34,591 bases of DNA from Kiritimatiellia bacterium (GTDB lineage: Bacteria > Verrucomicrobiota > Kiritimatiellia > UBA8416), in the NCBI GenBank assembly GCA_007129405.1, contig SKVN01000098.1, positions 1 to 34,591 on the forward strand, read 5' to 3'. Below the pieces are notes generated by a model, which saw only the letters and a program-made list of their open reading frames with translations, had not been told where the DNA came from and searched no databases. Of the stretch, positions 26,238 to 34,591 are shown piece after piece (position 1 is the first letter of the stretch; each line of letters opens with the position of its first letter). A program made the position numbers and the translations under genes.

Positions 26238-27224
26238 TTAAGGGACGGGGATTTCGCCGAGAATATGCGTGATGATACTGTCGCTGGTGCATTCTTCGGC
26301 TTCAGCTTCGTACGTCAATATGACACGATGACGCAGTACGTCCGGGGCCATTTCCTTTACATCTTGGGGGGTAACGTAGGCCCTGCCGCATAGCATGGCC
26401 CGCGCACGTGCCGCCATTTGGAGGAAGATGCCAGCCCGGGGTGAAGCGCCATACGATATCTGATGATCGATTGGGATACCGAATTGCGATGGGTTGCGCG
26501 TGGCCAACACGATATCGAGAATATAATCGGTAACCTTCTCATCGCAATATATTCGCGGTACCAGTTCTCGGCATGCTGCGATTTGTTCCGCGGTCATGGC
26601 AGGTTTGATGCTTTCGACGGCTTTGCCATCGAACCGATGCATGATTTCGCGTTCCTCTTCTTTGGTGGGATAGCTCACTTTACACATGAGCATAAAGCGG
26701 TCTACCTGCGCTTCCGGTAAGGGGTAGGTGCCTTCCTGTTCGATGGGATTCTGTGTCGCCAAGACCAGAAAAGGAGAGGGGAGTTTGTAGGTGCTGTCCC
26801 CGATCGTGACCTGACGTTCCTGCATCGCCTCGAGAAGCGCAGATTGGACTTTAGCGGGCGCCCGGTTGATTTCGTCGGCTAGCAGGATGTTGGTGAAAAC
26901 AGGCCCCTGTCGTGGAAGGAACTCGGATTTTGCGGGGTCATAGATCATGGTGCCAACGATGTCGGCAGGGAGTAAGTCTGGAGTAAAAGAAATGCGCTGG
27001 AAGGGTAAGCCGAGGGCATCGCCCAGGGATTTAACGGCTGTCGTTTTCGCCAACCCGGGGACCCCTTCGATGAGGATGTGTCCATCACTGATCATGGCAA
27101 TCAATAGAGAGTCGAGTAGGTGTTGTTGTCCAACGAGAACCTTGCGTACTTCTTGGCGCAAGTTTTCGATGGTAGAAGCCATTTGGGTTATTTCTTTTTC
27201 CCGTTTTTCCATGTCTGGTTGCAT
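26238..27224 (-). CDS. MoxR-family AAA+ ATPase
   Basis: GHILIEGVPGLAKTTAVKSL, FTPDLLPADIVGT, LLADEINRAPAKVQSALLEAMQERQVT, QNPIEQEGTYPLPEAQVDRF; AAGGAG RBS before ATG at 27224. Confidence 0.95.
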   Translation of the reverse strand: MQPDMEKREKEITQMASTIENLRQEVRKVLVGQQHLLDSLLIAMISDGHILIEGVPGLAKTTAVKSLGDALGLPFQRISFTPDLLPADIVGTMIYDPAKSEFLPRQGPVFTNILLADEINRAPAKVQSALLEAMQERQVTIGDSTYKLPSPFLVLATQNPIEQEGTYPLPEAQVDRFMLMCKVSYPTKEEEREIMHRFDGKAVESIKPAMTAEQIAACRELVPRIYCDEKVTDYILDIVLATRNPSQFGIPIDHQISYGASPRAGIFLQMAARARAMLCGRAYVTPQDVKEMAPDVLRHRVILTYEAEAEECTSDSIITHILGEIPVP

Positions 27225-27300
27225 ATCAAGCTCCTTGTTTCGTGATTGTAAAATCGCAGCATAGCTTTGTGCATAAACGTCGTATTGGGTTTTTCGCTCC

Positions 27301-27368
27301 ATAACGCACCAGCTATACCCATGCACGTACAATATACGCGCGACTGGTCGCGTATATTAGTGCGTTAT
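27301..27368. other. Nested inverted repeat between parB and moxR
   Basis: Outer arms ATAACGCAC 27301-27309 / GTGCGTTAT 27360-27368; inner AATATACGCG 27331-27340 / CGCGTATATT 27349-27358. Confidence 0.85.
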
Positions 27369-27419
27369 TTTGTCGGATGCAAGAGGGCTGTGGCGAGAGG
27401 GATTTTCGCAGTGACGCGG

Positions 27420-28358
27420 TTAGTCCTCGGAGAGGTCAATTCCCATGACGGAGAGAACGCGCTCCAAGTCATCGTTGGAAAAGAAGTCGATTTCAATGGA
27501 TCCTTTGCTTTTTTTGCCGTTAGCAAAGGTTTTGCAAGGTGCCAGACGTACACTTGTGCTAAAATGTTGATGTAGTTTTTCGGTTAGATCCCGCAAAAAG
27601 TCTTTGGGAAGATCAGGCTTGGTTGCACGCGGCTTGGTGGGTATGCTGGAAGTGCGTTTTACAATCTTCTCGGTGGCCCTGACGGACAGGTCTTCGGCGA
27701 CAATCCTTCGTGCGAGCAGGGTCTGTTCTTGTGGAATGGAAAGCCCAAGTAGGGCCTTGGCGTGGCCAGTGGAAATTTGTTGTTCTTTGAGCATCGCGCG
27801 AATGTCATCCGGTAATGTGAGCAGTCGCAGAGCATTGGCGACGGTGGCGCGCGAGCGACTTACACGCTTGGCAATTTCTTCCTGTGTCAGTTTGAATTCG
27901 GCCGCCAATTCCCGATACCCTTCCGCTTCTTCCACAGGGTTCAAGTCTTCGCGCTGCAAGTTCTCGATAATGGCAATTTCAAGACTTTGCAAATCTGAGG
28001 CTTCTACAAGATTTACGGGGACGATTTCCAAACCGGCCAAGCCCGCCGCACGTAACCTGCGTTCTCCGGCAATGAGTTCATATTTTCCGTCGGATTTTGT
28101 GCGTACCATCAAGGGTTGCAAGATGCCATGCTCGCGTATGCTATCTGCTAATTCTGACAGTGCTTCTTCGCGAAAGGTCTGGCGGGGTTGTCGCGGGTTA
28201 CGCACGATTTGATCAATGGGTAGATCGGTAACACGACCATCATGCGTTTCGCGCGCAAATGTATCTGCGGGAGTTGTATGTTGGTCTGATGCCGGGGTGG
28301 GGTGGCGATCCGAAATCAATGATCCGAGTCCACGTCCGAGTCCTTTACGTGCTGCCAT
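27420..28358 (-). CDS. parB: ParB-family chromosome partitioning protein
   Basis: GLGRGLGSLI start, DQIVRNPRQPRQTFREEAL, ELIAGERRLRAA, ENLQREDLNPVEEAEGY, HTH SRSRATVANALRLL. Confidence 0.95.
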   Translation of the reverse strand: MAARKGLGRGLGSLISDRHPTPASDQHTTPADTFARETHDGRVTDLPIDQIVRNPRQPRQTFREEALSELADSIREHGILQPLMVRTKSDGKYELIAGERRLRAAGLAGLEIVPVNLVEASDLQSLEIAIIENLQREDLNPVEEAEGYRELAAEFKLTQEEIAKRVSRSRATVANALRLLTLPDDIRAMLKEQQISTGHAKALLGLSIPQEQTLLARRIVAEDLSVRATEKIVKRTSSIPTKPRATKPDLPKDFLRDLTEKLHQHFSTSVRLAPCKTFANGKKSKGSIEIDFFSNDDLERVLSVMGIDLSED

Positions 28359-28362
28359 GCGA

Positions 28363-29118
28363 TTATCCTTTTGCTTGATCTTTTGAATCGTTACTGCGCG
28401 GGCTCTCTGGCTTGATGTATAGTTCTGCCCGTAATGCAGCGCCTTCTTCTACCACTAAGCCTGGTGATTGTATTTTCCCGTGGAAGACTGCGGCATTATG
28501 CATATGAACGCTTTCACGTGCCCGAACCGTAGCCCTTAAGGTCCCCATCAACTGGAGTGATTTGCAATAGATCTCGGTGTCCAAAGTCACATTCTGATCG
28601 GCGGGGATAACCACATCAACCGTTTCTAGTTGGGCGCTGTCGACGGCTGCACCTGTTTGGAGTTCAACACGCACCCCGGGGTTCAGTTGTGTTTTTTTGC
28701 ATTCTCCGGCGATCCGAATCACAGATGCCGTTATGGTGGAGTCTGTCACACTAGCACCACTATGAATCGTTACGGTGCCAACGGTTTGAATCGTTCCGGA
28801 GTAGGGACCGCAAATTGTCTTATCGCCAGAATGCAGTTGTTCTTTACATTTGGGACAAAGTAATCGTTCAAGACTGCCGGTGACCGTGAAGCGGTAGCCG
28901 CATGCGTAGCAATGAATCTCGTGTTTGGTGGGCAGAGCGGTATGCCCGAAACCATGCGGTTGGTTACGGGCTGATGTTGCGGGCTCCGCAGGTGGCGTTG
29001 GGGTGCCTTTTTCTGGCGCATCGGTATGGTCTCGTTCCTGCTGTCTGCCGCTACTGCGGCGGACAGATTGAACAGCCATATAGCCGTCGATCATACCGTT
29101 TTTATCGGCGCGCGCCAT
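28363..29118 (-). CDS. Bactofilin-like polymer-forming protein with zinc-ribbon domain
   Basis: CYACGYRF...LCPKCKEQL double CxxC followed by bactofilin-type beta repeat region. Confidence 0.75.
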   Translation of the reverse strand: MARADKNGMIDGYMAVQSVRRSSGRQQERDHTDAPEKGTPTPPAEPATSARNQPHGFGHTALPTKHEIHCYACGYRFTVTGSLERLLCPKCKEQLHSGDKTICGPYSGTIQTVGTVTIHSGASVTDSTITASVIRIAGECKKTQLNPGVRVELQTGAAVDSAQLETVDVVIPADQNVTLDTEIYCKSLQLMGTLRATVRARESVHMHNAAVFHGKIQSPGLVVEEGAALRAELYIKPESPRSNDSKDQAKG

Positions 29119-29155
29119 ACTCTCTCCCTCGAATCGCTGCTACCTGATGATGGGC

Positions 29156-29575
29156 TCAGCGCCGAAAAAGGCCTTTGGTGTCGCCACTGTCTTTGGCTGG
29201 TGGAATATCCGCTTCGGGTGCCTTGGCGTCTGATGGTTTGCTACCGGTTGCCCCGGTAGGGTTTACCTCAACCTTGCCAATAAAGGTTACGCCATCTTCA
29301 ACCGTTAATCGTTTGGCGCGGATGTCACCATGCAAGCGAGCGGTCGACTTGAGATCGATCTTGTCGCGAGCTGAGATGTTGCCGTTCAGGGCTCCAGATA
29401 GAGCAATGCTTTCCGTTTGTACATTGCCTTTGAGGGTGCATTCACGACCGATGCTGGCGAGTCCCCCACAGGTGAGGTCGCCGTTCAGTTTGCCATTGAG
29501 CTGAATGTTCGATCCGCATTTGACATTACCGGTGATTTCCACATCCGGCCCGATTACTGACTGGGTCTGATCCAT
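29156..29575 (-). CDS. Bactofilin
   Basis: VIGPDVEITGNVKCGSNIQLNGKLNGDLTCGG...GNISARDKIDLKSTARLHGDIRAKRLTVEDGVTFIGKVEV. Confidence 0.93.
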   Translation of the reverse strand: MDQTQSVIGPDVEITGNVKCGSNIQLNGKLNGDLTCGGLASIGRECTLKGNVQTESIALSGALNGNISARDKIDLKSTARLHGDIRAKRLTVEDGVTFIGKVEVNPTGATGSKPSDAKAPEADIPPAKDSGDTKGLFRR

Positions 29576-29627
29576 GTTCTCCTCCTTGTTTGCTGATGAT
29601 TACAATTATGATTCCGATATATAAAAA

Positions 29628-30683
29628 TTAGGGGAACATGCCGGTTCCTGCGATTCCTGTCGTTTCGGGGAGCCCAAAGAGCACATTCATATTCTGAACG
29701 GCAGAGCCTGCTTGGCCTTTCATCAGGTTGTCAATATAGGATACCACGCGCAGTCGATTGCAACGGTTATCTACACTGATGACGAGATTGCAATGGTTCG
29801 TTCCTCGTACGTATGCTGTGCCCGCCATGGCATCCGATGACAGTACGCGCACAAAAGGGGAGTTGGCATAATAGGCCTGATACAGTTCTGAAATCTCCTG
29901 CTCCCGTAAGGTTTCGATGCCATCGGCATACAAGCATGACATAATGCCGCGGCACAACGGTACCGCTTGTGCGGTAAATGTGATTTGCAGATCTTCGGTG
30001 TTTCCAAGGATACTCAATTCTCGTTCGATTTCGCAGACATGCTGATGTCCAGAGAGTCGATAGGCATTCATGTTTTCATGCCGCGAGGAAAAATGAAAAG
30101 AGGCGTTGAGTTTTTTGCCTGCACCCGAAACGCCCGTTTTGCAGTCGCAAATAATGCTGTTTGCCGTGACGATGTTATGGTGCATGGCAGGAGCCAACCC
30201 GAGGATACAACTCACGGCGAAACAGCCCGGATTTCCCACGAGACGCGTTTTGGGAGAGAGTTCCTTGCGATGGAGCTCGGTAAGTCCATAGATTGCTTCG
30301 GAAAGGAGTTGTGGAGCCGCATGTTCTGTTGGCAGTCCAATTCTTCCGGCATAATCAGCATAGGCTTGCGCCGTGTTGAAGCGAAAGTCACCACTGAAGT
30401 CAATTACGCGAGCCTCCGATTCCAATTCTGCGGGTGCCCGTTGCATACCGACACGATCAGGCGTGGAAAAAAATGTGATATCAGCAGGGTCTGTGGCGGA
30501 ATCTGCCGATAAAATCGGTAAGTCACAATAGCCAGCAAGATGTGGATAGAGTTCGCTAATGGGTTTGCTGGTGTTTTCGGTGGCGACCAAAGCCTGAATT
30601 TTGACTTCGGGATGTTGCGATAACAACTCGATGAGTCCAATTCCACCATAACCCGTGGCCCCAATGATCTTAACTTTGATCAT
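29628..30683 (-). CDS. argC: N-acetyl-gamma-glutamyl-phosphate reductase
   Basis: MIKVKIIGATGYGGIGLIELLSQHPEV, VGNPGCFAVS catalytic Cys motif, HQHVCEIERE. Confidence 0.93.
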   Translation of the reverse strand: MIKVKIIGATGYGGIGLIELLSQHPEVKIQALVATENTSKPISELYPHLAGYCDLPILSADSATDPADITFFSTPDRVGMQRAPAELESEARVIDFSGDFRFNTAQAYADYAGRIGLPTEHAAPQLLSEAIYGLTELHRKELSPKTRLVGNPGCFAVSCILGLAPAMHHNIVTANSIICDCKTGVSGAGKKLNASFHFSSRHENMNAYRLSGHQHVCEIERELSILGNTEDLQITFTAQAVPLCRGIMSCLYADGIETLREQEISELYQAYYANSPFVRVLSSDAMAGTAYVRGTNHCNLVISVDNRCNRLRVVSYIDNLMKGQAGSAVQNMNVLFGLPETTGIAGTGMFP

Positions 30684-30876
30684 GCCCCAAATTCTCCTGC
30701 CTTTTTTCAAACGATATTTTTGTCGAAGCTGTATTTGAGCACATCGGGGTCAGAAATTCAATCCTTGATCCGTAACCGCAATTTCTGCTCGAGCGAAAAT
30801 TCGAGGCGTTCGTCTTTCTTGCTGTTATCCAGATCTCTGGTCGATCAGCTGAAGAACCTTTCATCGCAATACAAAA

Positions 30877-31344
30877 TTATCTGCATGGAGGCAGTTGATT
30901 GTCTGTATCCAGCGTGATCGTTACGGGACCGTCATTGATCAGTTCAACTTGCATAGACGCGCGGAATTGGCCAGTTTTTGTCGATTCAGATGGCAGGAGA
31001 TCGGTGAGGTACTGTACATACTTTTGATATAAGAGTTCAGCTTCGGTTGGCGGTGCTGCATATATGAAACTCGGGCGGTTTCCTTTCCGTGTGTCGGCAT
31101 ACAGGGTAAATTGCGAGATAACGAGAGCTTCTCCGGAGATATCCAGCAACGATCGATTCATGCGGTCTTGCTCGTCTGGGAAAATGCGTAAATGGGCGGT
31201 TTTGGCAGCAAGTGCGGCCGCCCCGTCGATATTGTCGTTGATTCTCACACCAAGGAATACGACCACGCCGCATCCAATTTCATTGTAGACGCTATTTCCA
31301 ATCCAGACTTTAGCTGCAGATACACGCTGTATAAGTGCTTTCAT
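30877..31344 (-). CDS. dtd: D-aminoacyl-tRNA deacylase
   Basis: MKALIQRVSAAKV, SQFTLYADTRKGNRPSF, NDGPVTITLD motifs. Confidence 0.95.
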   Translation of the reverse strand: MKALIQRVSAAKVWIGNSVYNEIGCGVVVFLGVRINDNIDGAAALAAKTAHLRIFPDEQDRMNRSLLDISGEALVISQFTLYADTRKGNRPSFIYAAPPTEAELLYQKYVQYLTDLLPSESTKTGQFRASMQVELINDGPVTITLDTDNQLPPCR

Positions 31345-31448
31345 TCGTGCAAAATACCAGATGGAGGATCCTGGACAAGCGCGAAACGCGCATAAACCTG
31401 AATAAGGGCTGGACGCGAGGCAGAATTCTTTTCAGTATGGTCGGCACT

Positions 31449-32339
31449 ATGGACAGATTGGTTAAAGGAATAACGGAAAACACACGAATTCGCATGACAT
31501 TGGCGGACGTCACGATGACGGCGAAGGCATTGGAGGCGCGTCACTTGAGTGGTCCGGTTGCCGGTGCGGTTTTAGGGGAGGCTCTGGCTGCGGTAGCGTT
31601 GTTGGCGTCTGATGCCAGCACCGATGATGAAGCGTGGATGTTGCGGATGAATACAAGTGGGCCCATAAAAGGTGTCCTCGTAGAAGCAACCGGGGCTGGA
31701 AGCTTGCGCGGATTTACCAATCGGAAAACATTGGATACCTTGGATGGCGTGCTTCCTGTCGATACTGCTCCCGCAGTTGGCGAATCTGGTAGTGTTCAAG
31801 TGGTTAGCACCTTGCCGGGGCGGATTTTGAGTCAAGCCGTACTCAACGTGAATCCACCGCAGTTACGGTATGTTTTGGGCCGTTATTATAATCACTCCAT
31901 GCAGGTGCCAACGGGGTGTAATGTTTGGGTTGTCTCTGATGATGGAGGTCTTCATTCTGCCCGTGCCATGCTCGTACAGCGCATGGAAGATTCAGATCAG
32001 GATGCTTTTGTTAAAATGTTAGAACGTTTGGAAGATGGGCATGCGGACACCTTTATGCGTGAACGTCTCTGGCCGAAGGATGTAGCCGCTCCTTTGCAGG
32101 ATGTGTTCTCTTCTGGCCCCGTTATCGTGCGGGATGAAAAATCTCTTGCGTTTGGATGCCGTTGTAACAAAAAAAAGGTATTAGGGGTGTTGGCTTCCTT
32201 GTCGAAGGAGGAGTTGGATGTCTTGATTGGAAGTGGTCAAAGGCAGGATGTGACATGTCACATGTGTGGCCAGACTTATACCGCTGATGCAAGCGATTTG
32301 CGGGAAGTTCTCAAGAGCATGGCAAAGAATGCTGATTGA
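31449..32339 (+). CDS. hslO: Hsp33-family redox-regulated chaperone
   Basis: N-terminal Hsp33 fold motifs and C-terminal CRCNKKK...CHMC zinc/redox cysteines; start could also be 31437. Confidence 0.92.
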   Translation: MDRLVKGITENTRIRMTLADVTMTAKALEARHLSGPVAGAVLGEALAAVALLASDASTDDEAWMLRMNTSGPIKGVLVEATGAGSLRGFTNRKTLDTLDGVLPVDTAPAVGESGSVQVVSTLPGRILSQAVLNVNPPQLRYVLGRYYNHSMQVPTGCNVWVVSDDGGLHSARAMLVQRMEDSDQDAFVKMLERLEDGHADTFMRERLWPKDVAAPLQDVFSSGPVIVRDEKSLAFGCRCNKKKVLGVLASLSKEELDVLIGSGQRQDVTCHMCGQTYTADASDLREVLKSMAKNAD

Positions 32340-32341
32340 TG

Positions 32342-33265
32342 TTAGACGGTGCGCGATTGCTGCGCTAATACTGCTTCCATGATTGTTTTGTTATGTGGTG
32401 TGGATAGGTTGTTTTTGGCTGCTGCCCGAATAATGGCACCATTGATTGCTTCTATTTCTGTCGTTCGACCGGCCTGTATATCAACGAGCATCGATGAACG
32501 ATTCTCTCGTGTTGCCTGGCATATGTTTAGCAGCTCTTGCTGTAACTCGTCGTCGTTCATGTTGAGTCCTAAGCTTCTCGCCACAGCTACAGACTCTTGC
32601 AAAATAGCCATGGATGTTTGCCAAGCAGCAGGGTGGGTCAGGAGTTCGCCATTACGTAAGCCGAAGAGGGCCGTCACGGGGTTGAGGGCTGCGTTCAGTA
32701 TAAGTTTCTTCCAGAGCATGGCATCGACGTTATTGACCAACTCCACTTGAAGATGCGCTCGATGAAACATGTCTTGCCAAGACAAGCCCACAGTATCGTG
32801 TTGGGAAGAGCCAATGAGAATCTTTCCTCCACCGGTAGATCGTACCGTCTTTTCGTCTTCCAGATAAGCGCCATAACTGGTGATGCCGATTCGGAGATTA
32901 TTGATACAGGGGAGGCAAGCTAGTGCTTCCTTATTGCCCAAACCGTTCTGGAGTGTGAGTACGCAAGCGTCTGATCGTACATGCGGGGTTAGTGCTTGTG
33001 CCACATGGGGTGTGGCATGCGCTTTAACGCAAATCAGGATATAAGGATATGTCGCCACAATCGCAGGATTTGTATCTGTAGTGATGGTGGCATGATGCGA
33101 TTGGTGACCCGCCCGTAATATGATCTCGTGTAGCCGTTGCGCTCTTTCGGGCCGATAGTCTAATAGGCCAATCGCTCTGCCAGCGCGATATAGCCGAGCC
33201 GCCAGGAAAAGTCCCATAGCGCCCGGTCCCACGATTAAAAGTGCATTTCCGGGCGCGTATTTCAT
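32342..33265 (-). CDS. 2-dehydropantoate 2-reductase-like protein (ApbA/PanE family)
   Basis: VGPGAMGLFLAARL nucleotide-binding motif, VKAHATPHV, LQNGLGN, KLILNAALNPVTALF. Confidence 0.9.
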   Translation of the reverse strand: MKYAPGNALLIVGPGAMGLFLAARLYRAGRAIGLLDYRPERAQRLHEIILRAGHQSHHATITTDTNPAIVATYPYILICVKAHATPHVAQALTPHVRSDACVLTLQNGLGNKEALACLPCINNLRIGITSYGAYLEDEKTVRSTGGGKILIGSSQHDTVGLSWQDMFHRAHLQVELVNNVDAMLWKKLILNAALNPVTALFGLRNGELLTHPAAWQTSMAILQESVAVARSLGLNMNDDELQQELLNICQATRENRSSMLVDIQAGRTTEIEAINGAIIRAAAKNNLSTPHNKTIMEAVLAQQSRTV

Positions 33266-33283
33266 GAGGGTTTCTGTTGGTGA

Positions 33284-34306
33284 TTACGTTAGCAGCCCTT
33301 CTCGTGCTGCAGAAATATATTCCATGCCATATTCATCTTCACCCGTTAGCAGGGCATGCGCCAACTTGAAGGGTTCGCTAGAGGTGTCGAGTTCGTTTAA
33401 GATGGGGATATTGATTTGCATAGGATCCACAATGCCACCATCGCCACCAGCTTCGCAGCACATCCAGGTAAAGACCTGGTTAATGAGTTTGCGATTCGGC
33501 ATACCGAAGGAGATGTTGCTGAGGCCGGCTACGATATGCACTTCTGCACCAAACCTTCCCCGAAGAGCCTTCACGGTATCCAGGAAACGGATGCCATTTT
33601 CTCCGTCAGTTGAAATCGGGAATACCAATGGGTCAAAGTGCATATCGCCGTTTGAAAACCCCTCTGTCTGTAAGCGCTGATAGATAGCTTCCAGGTTTTG
33701 CATGCGTTCTTCGACGGTGTTGGGAAGACCTTCGGCACCGGCTGCAGAAGCAATGACAACCGCATTCGATTTGCGGGCGGCGTCGATTGCATTGGTCCGT
33801 TCCAAGGAGACGGAGTTTACCATGGGGCGTCCGCGGGCAGGGTCGCAAGCAGACAAGCCGGCCTCCAGGATTTCCAGATTGGACGAATCTATACTCATGG
33901 GGATTTGGGTGGCTTTTTGCGCCACGTCAACGGTCCAGCGCATCAAGGCAACGCGTTCAGCCACGTCGGTACTGTACTCATCGACATTGATGTCCAGATA
34001 GGTTGCGCCGGCGGCTTCTTGTCCGGCGGCTAAGTTGGCGATGTAGTCCTTGCCGATTTCTTGCTCTTCGGGGGATCCATTCATCCCGAGCCAGATCGCG
34101 ACGGCACAATGTTTGACTTTGCCAGCCTGCCAGTCAGCACCTTCTGTGAAGTACGGAGGCACGGGCATAAACGATGTACCCTTGGAACTATTGTACTTGA
34201 TTTGATATTTTCCGTTCGTATCGGGTTTGCAAAACAAGCCATCTACTTTGAAAATACGCGTGCAGTGGATATTCTCGCCAACAGAAATAAAGGTGTCTAG
34301 TTTCAT
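33284..34306 (-). CDS. Pterin-binding domain protein (methyltetrahydrofolate:corrinoid methyltransferase / MetH-like)
   Basis: GATYLDINVDEYSTD, PMSIDSSNLEILEAGL, VNSVSLE, GLSNISFGMPNRKLINQVF motifs; AAGGAG RBS. Confidence 0.8.
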   Translation of the reverse strand: MKLDTFISVGENIHCTRIFKVDGLFCKPDTNGKYQIKYNSSKGTSFMPVPPYFTEGADWQAGKVKHCAVAIWLGMNGSPEEQEIGKDYIANLAAGQEAAGATYLDINVDEYSTDVAERVALMRWTVDVAQKATQIPMSIDSSNLEILEAGLSACDPARGRPMVNSVSLERTNAIDAARKSNAVVIASAAGAEGLPNTVEERMQNLEAIYQRLQTEGFSNGDMHFDPLVFPISTDGENGIRFLDTVKALRGRFGAEVHIVAGLSNISFGMPNRKLINQVFTWMCCEAGGDGGIVDPMQINIPILNELDTSSEPFKLAHALLTGEDEYGMEYISAAREGLLT

Positions 34307-34468
34307 AAGGGCAATACTCCTTGCAGTGTGCCTGATGTTGATGCGCAAGAATCCGGCCAAACGATCGGACGGTTTCAATTTGACGGGGAAAGGTTAGTAT
34401 TGTGAAATTGTAGAGTCAACCCGAATAAGGCATCGTCCCGTGGTTTGTCGTATAGCAGGGGTAGCCCA

Positions 34469-34591
34469 GATGATGCAGGGGAGAAACTTTATACACTTAC
34501 TCGCGCACACTTGATCGCTCACGCTTAATCGAAAGTCAGCGCACATGATGTCGAGTAAGTGTGCGCGAGTGAGTGTAGGCGAGTAAGTGTG
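34469..34591 (+). repeat. Composite repeat, 14-nt palindromic-array type (copy C, truncated by window end)
   Basis: Units at 34493, 34507, 34521 and inverted units at 34552, 34566, 34580; conserved loop AAAGTCAGCGCACATGATGT. Confidence 0.92.

Noticed and set aside
28510-28525. TTTCACGTG half-match to the parS consensus
   Set aside because: Only the core matches, the right half differs, and it lies inside the bactofilin-like coding sequence.
30684-30876. Possible short gene between argC and dtd (64-aa minus ORF)
   Set aside because: No recognisable domain, overlaps the argC start, no supporting RBS seen.

Overview
The 34.6 kb window reads as a bacterial chromosome segment, most genes on the minus strand. 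Gene content suggests a Verrucomicrobiota/Kiritimatiellota-like lineage, but this is not proven. Recognisable content: GH36-like alpha-galactosidase; enolase-superfamily enzyme plus M42 peptidase; HydF; glycogen synthase and alpha-glucan phosphorylase; PrcB-like protein; Gfo/Idh/MocA oxidoreductase; a compact HTH / BtrH-like / acyl-carrier-protein / ABC-2 exporter cluster; a Bat-type operon (MoxR, DUF58, VWA, BatD, TPR); ParB next to two bactofilins; ArgC, Dtd, Hsp33, a ketopantoate-reductase-like protein and a pterin-binding methyltransferase-like protein. The most unusual signals are: (1) a family of composite intergenic repeats with a constant head (GATGATGCRGGYGWGAAACT-like), interchangeable palindromic bodies and a constant tail (TGAAGTTACAACCTAG), including one body whose spacer is flipped relative to its flank in another copy; (2) the BtrH/ACP/ABC/HTH cluster, flanked by ~40-bp imperfect direct repeats; (3) heptanucleotide repeats, one set of which lies inside the HydF GTPase domain between the G4 and G5 motifs. 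All calls were made by reading; no searches were run.
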